Assembly: GCA_023374045.1 (NCBI GenBank) | Contig: CM041782.1 | Location: 248,649,882 to 248,713,881 of the forward strand | Length of the DNA stretch: 64,000 nt | Source: Limonium bicolor | Lineage: Eukaryota > Streptophyta > Magnoliopsida > Caryophyllales > Plumbaginaceae | Direction: 5' to 3' | Shown: positions 10,895 to 23,300 of the stretch, piece after piece | Layout: every line of letters begins with the position of its first letter | Numbering within the stretch: position 1 is the first letter of the stretch | The notes under the pieces: model-generated | Database searches by the model: none | Told to the model about the DNA's origin: nothing | Seen by the model: the letters and a program-made list of their open reading frames with translations, nothing else | Position numbers and translations under genes: made by a program

Positions 10895-11685
10895 GAAGTA
10901 TCGCTGATGATGACTGAATTACCGAGCTTAGGAAGACCGAGTTAGGATTTTAGTACTTTGGGTTAAGGGTTGAGTGATAGCGTGAGAGATACGCTAGTTA
11001 GGAACTACCAGTGACTACTGGAAACCTATAATATCCATCCCACCCTCCACAATCCCTGTTATATAACTTGGGAAACAACGCCAGAGAGATGAAAGTCCTC
11101 TCTTACTCGGGAATCCCGATCTGGGCTGTTAGTAAGTACCTTTAAGGGTACGGAGAACCTGTCATACGGTAGATCCCGAAAACTGGGAATCCCGGGAGAC
11201 AGTCTCCATCTGAATAATGTTAACCGCATTTCATAGCAATGAATGAAGGATCTTGTGTATTGGAGAATAGAATTTCGGCAACCTGGGTCGACATGCAGAG
11301 CAGTCGAGAATAACCAGCTTGCAACGCACCTACCGTGCAACAGGCAAGAAATGGATTAATAACACCCGAGACAAGTGTCTACGGAACCACAGTTGATGAA
11401 TAATACACCAACGGTATACCAACCGACAAAGGAACTACAACGTAGTGCCCAAATACGTGGAACGGGCTATAAAGAGAATACGACACAAAAAAAGGGGGTC
11501 CCCAGAATGGGAAATACCCTAGTTAATGATTATTATGTGAATACAGTGAGAAGTCACCTAGACAAGTTATTATTATCAAGACAGTAAGATCAGTGAGGGC
11601 CAACAAGGCCACTGATGACAGTGCGGGTAGGGTAAAAACAATACCAAACCGGTATGTGTTAAACTGATAGCCAGTTAGCATGGCG

Positions 11686-11703
11686 CACTTGCCATAGCAA
11701 GTG
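11686..11703 (+). promoter_or_regulatory. CACTTGC hairpin, LARD internal 1
   Basis: Perfect 7-bp stem CACTTGC / GCAAGTG with loop CATA, preceded by ATGGCG. Repeated at 21190-21207 and 30702-30719, and recognisable in element C at 50970 and 51027. Confidence 0.5.
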
Positions 11704-14700
11704 CTGCTAAATAGGACTGTTCGGGAAATTTATAACACTATAAAGTACTTAGTAAAGTACCATGAAGTTAAAAAGGATCATTTATGACCATGGAAGGGCT
11801 TGGTAGCCTAACCTCTGTAATTGTAAGTAACCAGTCAGCAAGAAGCTAGACTTGGTTAAGGTAAGAAGATGTTGTGAAACCATGAAAAATTTTCTTTCAA
11901 CCCAGATTATTCAAAACCTTTTCTTTCAAAAAACAGATTTTCTTTCAAACCAACACTTCTTTCCAACCTTCTTATAAACCAAACCAGTAAAACCAAGGAC
12001 AGTTGACAAGGATACAACAATGGATAAACCTTCCCTCGATTAAGTTCGGGAAGCAGGGAATGAATATTGTCACGGGACAATATAAGGGAGTTGACAACAG
12101 AATACTTCACCTAGGCGTGTGACGGACACTACAAGTGTACCAACTGTGTTGGGGACGACCGCACTCCGATAGGAGCATGTGGGCCTGACAGACCTACTTA
12201 TGGGTTAGTTGGGTAAGTAGTAATGTATCAGTATGATACCCCATATATGTATACCAGTAGAGTCCGAAACACGGGAAGTAGTCGACTCCGTCTACGGTCA
12301 GCAGTATAAATCAACAGGAGCTAGAAAATATAAGGAATGCTTGAAGTCAAGGAACTCAGTTAAGTTAACGAAACTAAAGAAATTAGTGAATTCCTTTCAA
12401 GGAAATGTTTAAGAGTCAGGAGGTGCAGAGTGCACTAACTGAATGTAAAGACAGCTTATATGACTTAAGGATCCCCAGGGATAAACATGATAGCTGGAAA
12501 GCAGGGCAAGGCAGATGCCTAATGTGGACACATTAATGTGCAATGAATGGGATGAAACTCCCAGAATGAGTACTTACACTACTAGGAAATGTAATCTTCA
12601 CAGAAGAAGATAATAACCAGTAAAGCACGCGAAAGGCGTAGCTAACGGAATGTACCAATAAGTGTGAAACGAATGTAAAGGCATAACTTAACAACACCCA
12701 GGAGCAATCCTTGAAGGGGGTGTTCGCATCAACAATGTTGCACGAAATGACGTGGCAGAAACACAAGGGTTGGAACTAACACCCAGTTTAGACATAATTG
12801 TCAGGAGACGGACTGACAATCTTAAGGGGCATCCCATGAAAGGAAACGGAATGCAACGACCTTGTCATGGAGCCCAATATAATATTCAAACCATGTAATA
12901 TGTACAGAGAAGTACATGTGCGTGAAACAGCCTATAATGAGCCCAGCTCAAGGCAAATAAGGCTTATAATCCAAAAGCAGGATATATCATATAAATTCGA
13001 TTGATGGTAGAAGTTTAGGTTGTATAAGCGAATAGAGTGGTAAACGAACCACTGCATTAAGAGTGGGGATACCTCTCGTATTGTGTGACACCGCAGGAGC
13101 GGTATTAGTTATGTGAATCAAGTTCAAGAAATATGTTAAGGATTGACCATGTTGTTATTGAGAGAGAAATTAGCTTAGTAGTATGTGTATAAGGTGAAAA
13201 CACCGAGCATGCCGGCTTGTGACTCGAATGATCGATGCTCAAGGAGCATTCAGTGGTCATCCAAATGAGGGAATGAACCATAATGTGAATAGTGTAAATT
13301 TATGTGTGGAAGCTAATGTGACAGTAAATACTATGTGAGTTAGTGTTATACAATAAGTGAGAGCACGGTGCGCAACAAGCGACCGTTGTATAAATGTTGT
13401 TGAACGATAATGTAACAGATAAGACCAGTTATGAGTTAAACTCAGTGGAGATGCAAGATAAGTGATGTTAAACAAACTGAGCAATAAGCCAGTGGTAGGT
13501 ACTGTGTGATGAGGAAACACAGTGTGAATTCCATGGCGAATCGCATAAGGGATTTACTGTCAAGAGTTTACGCCTCTGCACTCTGTATGACTGAGTGTTT
13601 TGGTATTGCACTTGCGCAGTAATGATCGAGTGGGATAGCTAGGAATTGGAAACATGTTAATGGTGGAGGAATAATGTTGTAAAGGCCGATGCATAGGAAA
13701 TGCAAGGCCGCATAAAAAGAATACATGTATAAAAAACCAATGTGGAGGCATGATGATTAACAGTAAGTGACTACAGTAGCACTAACTGTCAATATCGGTA
13801 TGAATATACCCCAAATATTGGAAATAGCTGAGAGAGCACTACACACTAGGTAGTAGCTCAATCTCAACCGACAGTAAGTCGGAAGGCAACAAGTCAATCA
13901 TTGTGAAATACATAGCTGTATACACAGTAAATGGTTATGGAAGTGGATGGAAAGTTATAATCACCGAATTCGCTAACGGTAAAGATACCACGCGTCGGTG
14001 AGAAACCCATTGTCACCAAGATAAAGGTGATGATTGGGGATGTGCAATACAGTAAGAATAACAAAAGGGAGCAATTAAGCTCTACAGTTATTAGAGTTTC
14101 GCAGCAGAAACTAGTGAAACTAGTGATTCAAATGTACAAGTGAATAACGAATATGAGTGGATGGCTAATTGTTAATGCCTAAAAGCCTCACAGGCCAGGA
14201 CCGAAACCGGTTATGAGTTACAACTCCAATGCGAATTCTTGGTTTAGGGACTAAACCGCCAATATGGTTAAGATCCTCTAATCAGAATCCATTGTGTAAT
14301 AGACCGCGTGGAAGTTAAAACACTTCACGACGGCAGAACATTTAAGCCAATGTTTAGTGTGATTACGGGGCCGTAATCCCTTTTAATGGGGTGGGGTAGA
14401 GCGCAAAACCACTTGGTGTATATTACCGTACAAGTGTACGTAGTGTATGTGACAATTGCGCATAGCACAAAATTATTGTTTGTTTAGATGATTGGTGTGT
14501 GTGTTACGTAAACATAACATTCATTCATGGTTAATTGGGTAATTGCGCAAGAAGATGCGAAATACCATTGTGATAAGTGTGGTTTGTTAACAGTTATGTG
14601 TGATTGTACAAGTATGGGGAGTAGATAAATCCCGGGGGACAAAAGCCCCGACAGTGTATAAATGTAAAACCAGGTGTTGTATTTTGATAAAATATATGTA

Positions 14701-15450
14701 ATATATGTATATGTATTGCATGAAAAAGGGCATGATACCGACATAGAAACCTAGTGAGAATAAGATTCCCTAGGCAACAGGATTAAAAGTGAATGGAGGT
14801 AACTGATAGACGGAGTTCTATCCTTTGGAGATGTTGTGATCATGACTAGAATGATTCAAAAGATAGAAAATTGGAAATGAGTGATTTAATTGATGCTTGA
14901 AAATGAAGTGGGAGGTGGAACTTGATTTGCATGTGATCAAGGGAAGCCGAACACAAATTGGAGTGGAAGGATAGTTCAACACTGATGCTGATCACATCAG
15001 GGTTGGATGATTCCTGAAACTCCCTATAAGTGGTCACGAATAACCACGCTAGTAAAAGAAGCAAAGAGCTTAAGTTGGACTCGGAGTTGTATGGTGTTTT
15101 CAAAAGAATTTTCAATAGGTATTTTCAAACAATCGATTAATATTTTGAATAAAAGATCTTCCTATACTTAACCTAGTAAAGAATATTTTTGTAGTACTTG
15201 CTCACGAGCTGAGGACGTATGAGCCTTTGTCTTCGGACCGGTGACATGAGAAGTACATATGTTGAAAGTTGAGTGAATGTTTTGACCTCCCAAAGGAACG
15301 GGGACCAGAAGGTGTCCATCGCGACCGGGTTCTGCGGGATCACAGTGTATATCAAGGATACTTTTGATTGCTATACATGCTCTGACATGTTGTGTGGTAT
15401 GTGTAATGAATGTTGTTTTGACTTGGATTTCCTAAAGTGTATACTATCAA

Positions 15451-15690
15451 GGCCTATGAGTCTAAATGTGTGGCGTTACATAGACCTATGTGTCTAAAGA
15501 CTGTTATGTTACCAGGACCTATGTGTCCAAATGTTGTTATGTTACCCAAGACCAGTGAGTCAAAGGGTTGTTATGTATGTGTAAGTGTTTTAAGATACCC
15601 GGACCATAGAGTCCGAGGTTATCATGTGGATATGTTATGATTATGTGTGGATGTGAATGTGTTGCCCGGACCATTAAGTCCGAGGTTGTT
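15451..15690 (+). repeat. GGAC..GTCC mini-hairpin array before the PPT, unit 1
   Basis: About six units spaced 35-75 bp, each a short palindrome such as GGACCTATGTGTCC, GGACCATAGAGTCC or GGACCATTAAGTCC. Also at 24963-25203 and 34457-34696 in units 2 and 3. Confidence 0.75.
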
Positions 15691-15763
15691 ATGTAAAGTG
15701 TTTGGTTATGGAAGTTTGTTTCCAAGTGATTCCTGTGTTCTAATCTAATGATGTGTGAAAAAT

Positions 15764-15801
15764 GTGAACTTCGAGGACGAAGTTCTTTTAAGGGGGTAGA
15801 T
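15764..15801 (+). promoter_or_regulatory. Polypurine tract and pol C-terminal remnant, unit 1
   Basis: A purine-rich AAGGGGGTAGA lies one base before the LTR and primes plus-strand synthesis. The preceding bases read NFEDEVLL, the conserved end of Tekay/Del polyproteins, so this is a relic of the autonomous ancestor. Unit 1 has one G fewer in the tract than units 2 and 3. Confidence 0.7.
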
Positions 15802-18800
15802 TGAAATACCCCAAACCTTGATATGTGGTTTAAATATCAAATTATGGTATGTAAAGGCTAAAGAGTGCCTTAGTAACATCAGTGAACAATTTAAACCATA
15901 ATAAATGCAATAAAGCATTAAGACACAGTTTGGGCAAAAACATGCTCTAAGCTATGAGTGAACTTGGTTAGGACCCAAAGAGCCTACCAAGACTTGATAA
16001 CATTTAATTATGATTTAATAAGGCTAAATAAGTCCTTAGGAATTTTGGTGGACAGTTAAACCAAATAAAACATAAGAAAATACCTTAAGGTCAATATGGG
16101 CCAAAATGTGCTCTAAGCTTGGGATAAATGTGTATAAGACCTAATGGTCATACTTATACCTTATAAATATGTTAATGAACATATTAAATCAATTACCAAA
16201 GAAAACCAAGCTTGAAAACAAGTTAAAACGCAAAATGTGCTTTAAGAAGTCTTAAAGCACGTTTTTGAAAAATTGTCTTGTAAATGAGTTTTGAATGGCT
16301 AAATGTCCATCATTACTCTTTAATTAACATGTGTACTATATAGTATCACATTTGGGTGGCCATATTAGTGGGAAATCAAAAATTTCACTTCTATGTGCCT
16401 TAGTTTGTGAATAGTAATTTTCATAAGCTAGTTTGTAACATATAATGTTATAAGTAATTAAATTGGTCAACAAAGACCATTATACCCTCCTAGGCATATG
16501 GGGGCCGGTTTTTCATGGTGTGAGTCACCAACATGTAAAAGAAATCAAATAAGTAAACTTAAGCTTAAAGTAAAGTACTATTTGCTTTAACTTACAATAT
16601 CTTCAAAAGTAAGTTCTATCTTCATTCTCCCTTCCTTTCCTTCATTTCCCACGGTTCCACACTCTCTTCTTCCTCTCTCTTCTTCTTGTTCTCTCTCGGT
16701 GATACATAATACAACCATGGAAGTCCATCTTTGACCACATGTAAAACCTAGCTCACTTAACCAAATCAAAAACAACACCACCATTCTCTTAGTTAAGTCA
16801 AGCTCTACAATCTTGTCTTTTCAAATCTTCAAGAACTCCATTTTGGTGCCATGAAGATTCACCATTGAAGGAGCTTGAGCTCACCTTTTCACATATTCAT
16901 GCTCTCCTTTCTTTCAAGGTAAGGAAACTCAAAGAAAATCCATCTTTCCTCCATGTTTTCATGTTGTCCGAAAATTCACCTCACAATGGTGTATTTATCT
17001 TGCTTGTTTTAGCTTCATTTGAATCTTCCAAGGGCTAGGAGGAGTCCTCTCTTGATACTTATTCAAGTTCTCTTCCAATTCCAAGGTAAAACAATTACCT
17101 TAATGTGTTAAAACAATATATGTAACTAGGGTTTACAATGAGATGAAGCTTAAAGCTTGAATACTCATTATGTTGTTTGTACAATGTATAGAACTTGACA
17201 AGGAATCAAGTACCCCACCGGTTTGTAAGGAAACAAGAAAGAAATTTGTGAGGAAAAGAGGTAAACAAGCTATCTCAATGTGGTTTAATGCCTTAGGAGA
17301 AATAAGCTTATGATGCTTGTTAAAACTACCTAAAGAGCAAATGGTGAATGACCTAGTAAAATGTTCTCAAGGAGACTAGTAAAAGAACATATGTTTTGGT
17401 GTATGTATTTGCAGGTCAAAGGCATTATTTATGTGGGAAATTCAGTGTTTAAGGTTATGCAATTTAAGGGCCTAAGAGCCATGTTATTTAAGGGCCTAAG
17501 TGCCAAGCAATTTAAGTTATGCACTATATTGTGATGTAGTGCTTAATGTGTGAAGTTTGTGTATAAAAATGTGTTTGATGGATTTTAGGTGTTTTTGGAT
17601 GGAATAAAGTAAAAACCTAAGTGTTTGGATGTGGGTATATACTAGAGAAGTTATGGCCAAATTTGGGAAATGTGTAAGAAGTTCTAAGTGTGGTAAGTGA
17701 GTTTTGGTGAACTAGGAAGTGTTAAAGGTGAATGAATGTTTACTTGAGAAGAAAACATGTATTAAGGTGATTTAGATTGGTGCAAGGATTTAGGTGTTAT
17801 CTTGGAAGTTCTAGGAATTCAATGGGTGTTTTGTGAATGTATTAAAGTCTTGGAGTAGTTGTTTAAGGTTTAGGTAAGGTTGGTGTTCAAGGAACAAGTG
17901 ATGTTTAGGTATGATGTGAAAAAGGAGATTTAGTTAGTAAGAAAAGAGTTGAGAGGTGATGACAAGGTGTAGAGGAAACACCTTGGTATTGTGGTCATTA
18001 TAGGTGAAATGCCACCTAGAAATCATAAGGAGAAAACATTGTAAGTGTTAGGAATTTTGTGAGATATAAGTAAAGGTTTAAGGAATTAGGAAAATAGTTT
18101 TTGTGAGTGTTTAAAGAATATCTTAAGGGTGTGTTTGAAGTGCCAAATGATGTTAGAACACATTAAGAGGCCTTAGGAGAAGTTTGGTGAAGATTTGACA
18201 AAGTTTTGGTAAGTTTAGGAGGCGACCGACCCAGGGGCCGACCCAGTTTGTGGGTCGGTCGAGCCTCTGTTTAATGTTAGGAAAGTGTTCGGTAATGGTC
18301 CGACCCAAAGGGTGGGTCGGACATGGGTCGGTCGGTCAAGTTTCAAAGGTGGGAAAATGTTCGCACATGGACCGACCCAAAATGGTGGGTCGGACGTGGG
18401 TCGGACGGTCATGTTTGTAAGGAAGTAAAAGGGTTCTGTAATGGACCGACCCAGTTGTGGGTCGGTCGGTGGGTCGGTCGGACCAAAAACATGGTTTGAG
18501 GTTATGAAATGATATGTGATGATGGGGATTGGTAGGTAATGATGTTATAAGGATGTTAAGGACATGTTAGGGGAGTTTTAATGACACCTAAGTGGGTTAA
18601 AATGTGAGAGTAAAACAAGTTAAAAATGTTAAGTTATGTAACTATGTTAACGGGGAAAAATTAAGCATTGACATTAAATGATCAAGCAAACCCCGATATT
18701 AATGAAAACACGTGTGATGTTAACAGTTGTTCGAGAATTGCTCGAGGAACATAAATGGACAGGATAAGTGGACTCCGGTGACAGGTATGGTTTTCTTGCA

Positions 18801-20384
18801 ACCTGCGTCCTACCGGATTACACCGGCTTGTATGCCAATGTGTTTTTCTGTATGTTTGCCACGTTGTAAGATAAAACATGTAATGAGTTTACAGTAATTC
18901 ATATATGTGGCGTGTTCAACTCCGATACCATTTAACCTCGGCAGTGTTAACCTTAGTTAACTGAGTCTAGGATCACTTGAGAGTTCGGTATTCGGAGTAA
19001 ACGACCCGTACCATGGGACGTACTAACCACGGCTATGCGTGTGTTAATTGTGTGATATGTGTATGTGAATGTAGGGATCTCCCTTGTATGTTTAACCCAG
19101 TTGTAATACTGTATGAGTTGTTATGTGACAGGCTCCATAGTGGGGTTCTAAGTATTGTCTAAAGTAAGTATGTACTAACAGTAGTGAGGAATCCGGTTTG
19201 GCCGGTCGCGCGTTGTTTGGGAGAGGGTATCCTTCCTAGCCTTACCCTTCTCTTTGTAATGGTTGTTTCCCTCACGGGTTATGATCTCCCATTAGCTTAC
19301 TCCAAAGCTTGGCTATTCTGACTTATGATCGGTTTAGGGGGAACATGTGTTGTGTGGTGTGTTCGGGCCTCCAAACCCGAACCGCCTTAACTTAAGTTAC
19401 TCGTCCAACTATTAGGACGGTAATGAGTGTTGTTGTTGTATAACGAGCTTATCATGAGACTGATATTGTTCTCTAGGCTCACCAGTGTATAAACGATGTT
19501 TGGGTTGGTTCCTAAGAGAACCGCACCCGTTATGTTATGTATGTTTGTTGTGATGCAATATCTATTGCGGTGTTATGTTGTGTACGTAGAAACGTGCAAA
19601 GTGTTGCTAAGTGTTGTATGTAGTGAATATTGTAGGTTGTATAATGTGGAGTGTGTTGTATAATGTGTAGTGTGTGGATCATGGATATGATTCCCAGTTT
19701 GTGATAAGAGACGTTTAAGGATAACCCGATTTAAGGGTATGTGTCGTCTATTAAGGAAGTAGCTCCGTTGGAGGAGAAACACTCTAGGGATGATGAATAC
19801 CATGGGTGACTTGTTAAGTAGGATGTATTATCCGATTGTTGAGCCATTGAGGCGAAATGTTAAGTGTTGTGTGTTTATTGTCACATGCATGATCTAAATA
19901 TAATCAACTGCATGCTAAGACGACAATTAGTTGTGCGTGGCCCGGTAGCATGTGGGCTGCGGGATTACCATACCAGCAAAGGTGCTGAGCCCCTTGGGGC
20001 CACCCCTTTCTCTTCTTTTCCTATTTCAGGTACGAAGTGCTGGAAGCCGTTCGAGAGTAGGACGGGTAGTCATTGTACATGGGTAAACTTTTAAGTGTAT
20101 GTATACAGTAGGTGTAGTAAGACCGATGTTGTTGTCGGCACCAGTTTATAATACTCGGTATAGTTAAAGGTGTATGTTGTTGTTGTGGTTGTTAATGGAA
20201 AGGGTTACCAATGTATAGTCGCTCGGGAATTTAGCCCATCAGACCGGTACAATGTGTATGTATTAGCCTTGTTAGCCACGTGGGTGGCTAACGGCGTGTA
20301 ACACCAACGAGTTGAGTAATGTGACGAGGTTGTTATTCCGCTGCAGTTTGTTGTAAGTATGTTAATGTTGGATGGGGTGTTACA
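15802..20384 (+). mobile_element. LARD LTR 2 (shared by units 1 and 2)
   Basis: 4583 bp. It serves as 3' LTR of unit 1 and 5' LTR of unit 2, with no target duplication at either edge. It has the same modules as LTR1: palindrome array 18223-18484, acceptor-like TTTGCAG ending 17414, end hairpin 20271-20292. The leader has a slightly longer CTCTCTCTT run near 16675 than the other copies. Confidence 0.9.
18223..18484. repeat. CCGACCC/GGGTCGG palindrome array, LARD LTR 2
   Basis: Same four modules as in LTR1. One A is missing in the loop of the second module. Confidence 0.85.
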
Positions 20385-23300
20385 AAAAGTGGTATCAGAG
20401 TGAAGTATCGCTCTGATGACTGAATTACCGAGCTTAGGAAGTACCGAGTTAGGATTTTAGTACTTTGGGTTAAGGGTTGAGTGATAGCGTGAGAGATACG
20501 CTAGTTAGGAACTACCAGTGACTACTGGAAACCTATAATATCCATCCCACCCTCCACAATCCCTGTTATATAACTTGGGAAACAACGCCAGAGAGATGAA
20601 AGTCCTCTCTTACTCGGGAATACCCGATCTGGCTGTTAGTAAGTACCTTTAAGGGTACGGAGAACCTGTCATACGGTAGATCCCGAAAACTGGGAATCCC
20701 GGAGACAGTCTCCATCTGAATAATGTTAACCGCATTTCATAGCAATGAATGAAGGATCTTGTGTATTGGAGAATAGAATTTCCGGCAACCTGGGTCGACA
20801 TGCAGAGCAGTCGAGAATAACCAGCTTGCAACGCACCTACCGTGCAACAGGCAAGAAATGGATTAATAACACCCGAGACAAGTGTCTACGGAACCACAGT
20901 TGATGAATAATACACCAACGGTATACCAACCGACAAAGGAACTACAACGTAGTGCCCAAATACGTGGAACGGGCTATAAAGAGAATACGACACAAAAAAA
21001 GGGGGTCTCCCAGAATGGGAAATACCCTAGTTAATGATTATTATGTGAATACAGTGAGAAGTCACCTAGACAAGTTATTATTATCAAGACAGTAAGATCA
21101 GTGAGGGCCAACAAGGCCACTGATGACAGTGCGGGTAAAAACAATACCACAACCGGTATGTGTTAAACTGATAGCCAGTTAGCATGGCGCACTTGCCATA
21201 GCAAGTGCTGCTATAATAGGACTGTTCGGGAAATTTATAACCACTATAAAGTACTTAGTAAAGTACCATGAAGTTAAAAAGGATCATTATGACCATGGAA
21301 GGGCTTGGTAGCCTAACCTCTGTAATTGTAAGTACACCAGTCAGCAAGAAGCTAGACTTGGTTAAGGTAAGAAGATGTTGTGAAACCATGAAAAATTTTC
21401 TTTCAACCCAGATTTATTCAAACCCTTTTCTTTTCAAAAACAGATTTTCTTTCAAACCAACACTTCTTTCCAACCTTCTTATAAACCAACCAGTAAAACC
21501 AAGGACAGTTGACAAGGATACAACAATGGATAAACCTTCCCTCGATTAAGTTCGGGAAGCAGGGAATGAATATTGTCACGGGACAATATAAGGGAGTTGA
21601 CAACAGAATACTTCACCTAGGCGTGTGACGGACACTACAAGTGTACCAACTGTGTTGTGGGACGACCGCACTCCGATAGGAGCATGTGGGCCTGACAGAC
21701 CTACTTATGGGTTAGTTGGGTAAGTAGTAATGTATCAGTATGATACCCCATATATGTATACCAGTAGAGTCCGAAACACGGGAAGTAGTCGACTCCGTCT
21801 ACGGTCAGCAGTATAAATCAACAGGAGCTAGAAAATATAAGGAATGCTTGAAGTCAAGGAACTCAGTTAAGTTAACGAAACTAAAGAAATTAGTGAATTC
21901 CTTTCAAGGAAATGTTTAAGAGTCAGGAGGTGCAGAGTGCACTAACTGAATGTAAAGACAGCTTATATGACTTAAGGATCCCCAGGGATAAACATGATAG
22001 CTGGAAAGCAGGGCAAGGCAGATGCCTAATGTGGACACATTAATGTGCAATGAATGGGATGAAACTCCCAGAATGAGTACTTACACTACTAGGAAATGTT
22101 AATCTTCACAGAAGAAGATAATAACCAGTAAAGAACGCGAAAGGCGTAGCTAACGGAATGTACCAATAAGTGTGAAACGAATGTAAAGGCATAACTTAAC
22201 AACACCCAGGAGCAATCCTTGAAGGGTGTTCGCATCAACAATTGTTGCACGAAATGACGTGGCAGAAACACAAGGGTTGGAACTAACACCCAGTTTAGAC
22301 ATAAATTGTCAGGAGACGGACTGACAATCTTAAGGGGCATCCCATGAAAGGAAACGGAATGCAACGACCTTGTCATGGAGCCCAATATAATATTCAAACC
22401 ATGTAATATTGTACAGAGAAGTACATGTGCGTGAACAGCCTATAATGAGCCCAGCTCAAGGCAAATAAGGCTTATAATCCAAAAGCAGGATATATCATAT
22501 AAATTCGATTGATGGTAGAAGTTTAGGTTGTATAAGCGAATAGAGTGGTAAACGAACCACTGCATTAAGAGTGGGGATACCTCTCGATATTGTGACACCG
22601 CAGGAGCGGTAGTTATGTGAATCAAGTTCAAGAAATATGTTAAGGATTGACCATGTTGTTATTGAGAGAGAAATTAGCTTAGTAGTATGTGTATAAGGTG
22701 AAACACCGAGCATGCCGGCTTGTGACTCGAATGATCGATGCTCAAGGAGCATTCAGTGGTCATCCAAATGAGGGATGAACCATAATGTGAATAGTGTAAA
22801 TTTATGTGTGGAAGCTAATGTGACAGTAAATACTATGTGAGTTAGTGTTATACAATAAGTGAGAGCACGGTGCGCAACAAGCGACCGTTGTATAAATGTT
22901 GTTGAACGATAATGTAACAGATAAGACCAGTTATGAGTTAAACTCAGTGGAGATGCAAGATAAGTGATGTTAAACAAACTGAGCAATAAGCCAGTGGTAG
23001 GTACTGTGTGATGAGGAAACACAGTGTGAATTCCATGGCGAATCGCATAAGGGATTTACTGTCAAGAGTTTACGCCTCTGCACTCTGTATGACTGAGTGT
23101 TTTGGTATTGCACTTGCGCAGTAATGATCGAGTGGGATAGCTAGGAATTGGAAACATGTTAATGGTGGAGGAATAATGTTGTAAAGGCCGATGCATAGGA
23201 AATGCAAGGCCGCACTAATAAAAGAATACATGTATAAAAACCAAATGTGGAGGCATGATTAACAGTAAGTGACTACAGTAGCACTAACTGTCAAATATCG

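Larger units (their letters stand above)
10878..15801 (+). mobile_element. LARD internal region 1 (non-coding)
   Basis: 4924 bp between LTR1 and LTR2. The first 100 bases resemble the leader of element G (GAGCTTA..., TACCGAGTTAGG). No reading frame exceeds about 93 codons and none matches gag or pol. Recognisable parts are the primer site, a CACTTGC hairpin at 11686, a hairpin array at 15451-15682, and a short remnant of the end of a Tekay pol frame next to the polypurine tract. This copy has more single-base losses than copies 2 and 3. Confidence 0.85.

Noticed and set aside
22089..22397. Minus-strand ORF of 102 codons recurring in array units
   Set aside because: It recurs only because the units are copies; unit 1 breaks it, the composition is ordinary, and no domain is visible.
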